Origin: Fragilariopsis cylindrus CCMP1102
Taxonomy: Eukaryota; Bacillariophyta; Bacillariophyceae; Bacillariales; Bacillariaceae
Assembly: GCA_900095095.1 (NCBI GenBank)
Contig: FMBT01000361.1
Location: forward strand, 62,001 to 126,000
Length of the DNA: 64,000 nt
Direction: 5' to 3'
Part shown: positions 61,145 to 64,000 of the stretch, in pieces
How positions within the stretch are numbered: the stretch's first letter is position 1
Layout of the letters: every line of letters starts with the position of its first letter
Notes under the pieces: model-generated
What the model was told of the DNA's origin: nothing
Seen by the model: only the letters and a program-made list of their open reading frames with translations
The model's database searches: none
Made by a program: the position numbers and the translations under genes

Positions 61145-62746
61145 CGACGGTCGATGATCAAATTATTACATGCTATCCAATTTTGTTTTTTCGTTGCAAC
61201 TTCATCCTCTATATCTAACATCCCACACGATAAAATAAAAGCGTTCAGTCATCACTCTACTACTTCAAGTAGCATTAAGAGAGATATTGTACAGTACAGT
61301 TTTGTGCGATGTTTTTCTTCGCTAGTAGTAAGGCGACTGATTGCTTCGATTTGATTGCATTCAATGATTTTTTAAATGGAATATTGAATATATTAATTAA
61401 TAAATTGCATCGTGCTAGTACCGGCAGGATTATTCCCATCAAGATTTGTGCCAAGAACATGTTCACCGTTCACCCCAGCGTGTTTCGGCGAATTAAAATA
61501 AAAAGTGATTTCCGTTGAATAAAAAGAAACTAATTTATTCAAACAACTCCGGCACATTTCCGGCACAAATTAAAAAATGTGCCCGCCGCAAAAATTTCAG
61601 CAGTATTAAGACGCTCAACAAAAACATGTGCAGCCATTATAAGGGAAGTTTTCGTTTTTTTTAAATTTTAATTCGCCGAAACACGCGCTAAGGTTGAAAA
61701 TAATAGGATTCTACAAATAAAATAATTGTTCACGTTATTTGTCGTCGTATGTGTAAAAGTCTGCTCTTACTTTCTTCTTCGTTTGCTAAAGGATTTTTTC
61801 TTTCGCGCCGGGGACTTATTCAAGCGCCTCATCTTGGTTAACAAAACTACTGCACTTCAACATTCAATAAGAACCCCATTGAAGTTACGATCTTGCCAAA
61901 ATTTTAATAAAGCCCCAAATTAATATCATGTCTTTATGCATCTGGGCACTATTAATTGTATACTTTATTAGAGCTCGAAATTGACCAATCAAATCTCGTT
62001 TACTTGTTTGTGCCCTCACGAAAATTCGAAAAAACTGGTTGTAAAGTGTCAGCGGCGTACTGGTAAACGGTATTAAACGAAAAAGAAAAACGCGTACTAG
62101 TACATTTTGTACCATGCTGCTGGTACAATTTTACGAGTTCGACGTACAATAATAATACTGTATAGCCACGAGTAGCTGCCAGCTAACTTACGTTAGTATT
62201 ATTCAGAACGAAGAATTAAAAACAGACAGCAAGAAGGAGGTGAAGATTGAAAAAGCGAGCGAGAACCCTCAAAGGAAATACAACACCCAAGATTAACACT
62301 AATCCAATTCAAGTCAATTCAACTTGACTGATTGATTCAGCTCGATTCTAATTTGTAGTTCATTTCAATTCTCCTACACGTATTCAATTCTGAACTTGAG
62401 TCTATATAATAAATAATAAAGCAAACACTTGATTGTTAGTTATATCACAACATATCAAGTGTTCTTGTGACTGGTGACTGGTCGCATAACACAAATCACA
62501 TATACACACACAGTCCGGACTGTCAGTTTGAATTTGGTACGTCTTATTTTCCCTAGTCAATGTACCCGCCACGCCAGAGGTTCAAAGTCAATCAATCTGA
62601 ACATTGCCTTTCTGTCACAAGATAACACTCGCTCACTCACTCTACTCGTCCGCTCGTTGTATTTAGATTTTGATTGTGATTCTTCTTCTTCTTATTATTA
62701 TTATTATTATTATTACTAACAGTTTTAAAGTCAACCACCACCAACG
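61145..62746. other. Intergenic, 1.6 kb, holding a small inverted-repeat element
   Basis: The inverted-repeat element at 61477-61688 lies here. A 66-codon plus-strand ORF from 61154 begins like a signal peptide (MIKLLHAIQFCFFVATSSS) but is antisense to the start region of FBPase and has no further support. Nothing else recognised; the right end is the promoter of the last gene. Confidence 0.5.
61477..61688. mobile_element. MITE-like element with 21-bp perfect terminal inverted repeats
   Basis: GCGTGTTTCGGCGAATTAAAA at 61478-61498 is repeated in perfect inverse at 61666-61686. The 167 bp between has no ORF and includes smaller inverted words (TGCCGG/CCGGCA type). Size near 210 bp and absence of coding capacity suit a MITE. 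No clear target-site duplication was identified, so an alternative is a large palindromic element of other kind. Confidence 0.6.
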
Positions 62747-64000
62747 ATGATGATGGATCATCATAGACAGATATCCGCTGGTGAACAGCACAAAAAGAAG
62801 AAAAATAGTACAAATTCAAATATAATAATAGGGACAGATGAAACAAACTGCATCAACGCCAACAGTATTAGCGACAGCAACAATTGTAACAGTAACAGTA
62901 ACACTAATCCAGATTCGTCACTCCTTTTTGGTGTTGGTGCTGGAGCTGGAGCTACGTCGTCGACGACGACGGCAAGTGCTCAATCTCCCGCATTATTAGA
63001 CGATGAAGCATTTGACAAGATCGAAATGGATTTTGACGCGATTATGGCAAATGATTTAGAAACCCCGACCATCCCCAGCGGCAGCAATACTAATACTAAC
63101 AATAACAGTAATAATGGCAGCATCCATTCTGGTGCTGGCATTGATATTGGTGGTATGAACAACAGCAACAGCAACAATATGAATACTAACAACAACAACA
63201 ACAACAACATGTTATTTGACAAATTGTTTTCGTCACCAGGATCACAAGGTGGAAGCACGAAGATGGGAATTTCATCAAAATTAGGAGATATCGGAAATGA
63301 ATTAAACATCGAACTAAATCTAGAGGATATCCTACCAAGTCCAACAGAAACATCAGCAACAGGTAATAAAAATATCAATACCACACACCAACATTCAAGT
63401 AGTAGTAACGATTCTATTTCGATTGCATCCTCCTTCGGTGGGGGTAGTCTGATGGGCGGTGGTCTGATGGGTAGTGGAACATCATTAGGATTTGGTGCAT
63501 CATCAGAACACATAACAACAAATAATGCATCATTTTCTTCATCAATTAATAATAAAGGACAAGATTCAGATTCATCGTTGGATAAGTTATTTAATTCCAT
63601 AAAGGGGGGGAATAATTCCGATTCGTCCATCGAAAAACTTTTAATGGGGAATTCAGAATCCACTTTTGATAAGTTATTAAATATGGATATCATCGATATT
63701 GGCAACAATGACGATAACGATAACGATAGTAATTATATCAACACAGGCGCAAAAAATCTTAGTACGCATGGCAGTTACAGCGATAGTAATAACAATAACA
63801 ATAACAATAGCAATAACAACACACACGTTTATCCAACAGAGTGTTCCAGTGGATTTGCTGCTACTGCTATTGGGACGGCTACTGATGTCAACAACAGGAT
63901 TAACAACACGGGAACTGGAACGGCTAATATGCCTAGCAGTAATGGTACTGTACAACAAGATTTGAATCCTACCAAGGTATTATCATCGTCAATTGCTTCG
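62747..64000 (+). CDS. Asn/Ser/Gly-rich protein with repeated DKL(F/L) motif, 3' partial
   Basis: ATG at 62747 (three tandem ATGs) opens a frame without stop to the last base of the window, 418 codons. Composition is Asn-, Ser-, Gly- and Asp-rich with few aromatic residues, typical of an intrinsically disordered regulator. A short motif recurs: FDKLFSSPG (63216 area), LDKLFNSI (63580 area), IEKLLMG (63630 area) and FDKLLNMD (63666 area), spaced by low-complexity sequence. An acidic amphipathic patch DDEAFDKIEMDFDAIMANDLE lies near 63000. No known domain in this part; a transcription-related role is only a guess. A splice donor might lie at AAG|GTATTA near 63977. Confidence 0.7.
   Translation, partial: MMMDHHRQISAGEQHKKKKNSTNSNIIIGTDETNCINANSISDSNNCNSNSNTNPDSSLLFGVGAGAGATSSTTTASAQSPALLDDEAFDKIEMDFDAIMANDLETPTIPSGSNTNTNNNSNNGSIHSGAGIDIGGMNNSNSNNMNTNNNNNNNMLFDKLFSSPGSQGGSTKMGISSKLGDIGNELNIELNLEDILPSPTETSATGNKNINTTHQHSSSSNDSISIASSFGGGSLMGGGLMGSGTSLGFGASSEHITTNNASFSSSINNKGQDSDSSLDKLFNSIKGGNNSDSSIEKLLMGNSESTFDKLLNMDIIDIGNNDDNDNDSNYINTGAKNLSTHGSYSDSNNNNNNNSNNNTHVYPTECSSGFAATAIGTATDVNNRINNTGTGTANMPSSNGTVQQDLNPTKVLSSSIAS

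Noticed and set aside
61154-61354. Plus-strand ORF starting like a signal peptide
   Set aside because: Adjacent to and antisense of the FBPase 5' region, with no homology or exon support.
62980-63708. 242-codon minus-strand ORF rich in Leu and Ile
   Set aside because: Antisense of the Asn/Ser-rich plus-strand gene; its hydrophobicity follows from AAC/AAT codons read in reverse.

Overview
The window is nuclear DNA of a photosynthetic stramenopile, almost certainly a diatom. Its protein genes carry spliceosomal GT-AG introns (about 80-440 nt, mostly GTAAGT or GTACGT donors). Three proteins start with signal peptides that end in diatom-type plastid-import motifs (ASAFAP on ferredoxin-NADP reductase, ASAF on glutamyl-tRNA synthetase, GFAP on an M41-like membrane peptidase). 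Many proteins hold poly-Asn, poly-Gln or poly-Asp runs made of trinucleotide repeats, and intergenic DNA is AT-rich. No tRNA, rRNA, CRISPR array, provirus or large transposon was recognised. The exact genus cannot be told from the sequence.

Layout. 0-9 kb: right part of a cysteine/cysteamine dioxygenase (PCO/ADO), a DNAJC11-type co-chaperone, a zinc MDR dehydrogenase (minus) and a mitochondrial carrier. 9-21.5 kb: plastid GluRS fused to an EMAPII-like tRNA-binding domain, FNR, an MFSD5-type transporter, RWDD2/DUF1115 protein (minus), LSM1 and a small coiled-coil protein (minus). 21.7-30 kb: Golgi-type sulfotransferase, M41-like plastid protein, complex I NDUFB8 (minus). 30-43 kb: two HMG-box paralogues pointing at each other on either side of CTP synthase, then a Zn2Cys6 transcription factor. 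44-50 kb: RING+PDZ-like protein and a divergent ribosomal-protein pair, eL33 (minus) and uS8 (plus). 53-57 kb: two tandem secreted paralogues with MSMS and lysine-rich tails. 57-64 kb: protein methyltransferase (minus), fructose-1,6-bisphosphatase (minus), and the start of a long Asn/Ser-rich protein leaving the right edge.

Biology. Most genes are unrelated housekeeping or organelle genes. The most interesting loci are (i) the tandem secreted pair, one member of which has exact pentalysine (K every third residue) repeats like those of silaffins, so they are candidate biosilica or wall proteins; (ii) a strongly paired RNA structure inside a probable 5'UTR intron of the uS8 gene; (iii) the bacterial-type GluRS with an EMAPII tail; and (iv) a Zn2Cys6 domain with an enlarged, intron-split last loop.

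Sequence quality. About twenty reading-frame breaks fall inside otherwise well-conserved genes (DNAJC11, MDR, CTP synthase, FBPase, sulfotransferase, HMG-box, methyltransferase and others). Nearly all are equivalent to one missing base. This uniform direction points to residual single-base deletions in the assembly rather than to pseudogenes, and gene models here should be read with that in mind.
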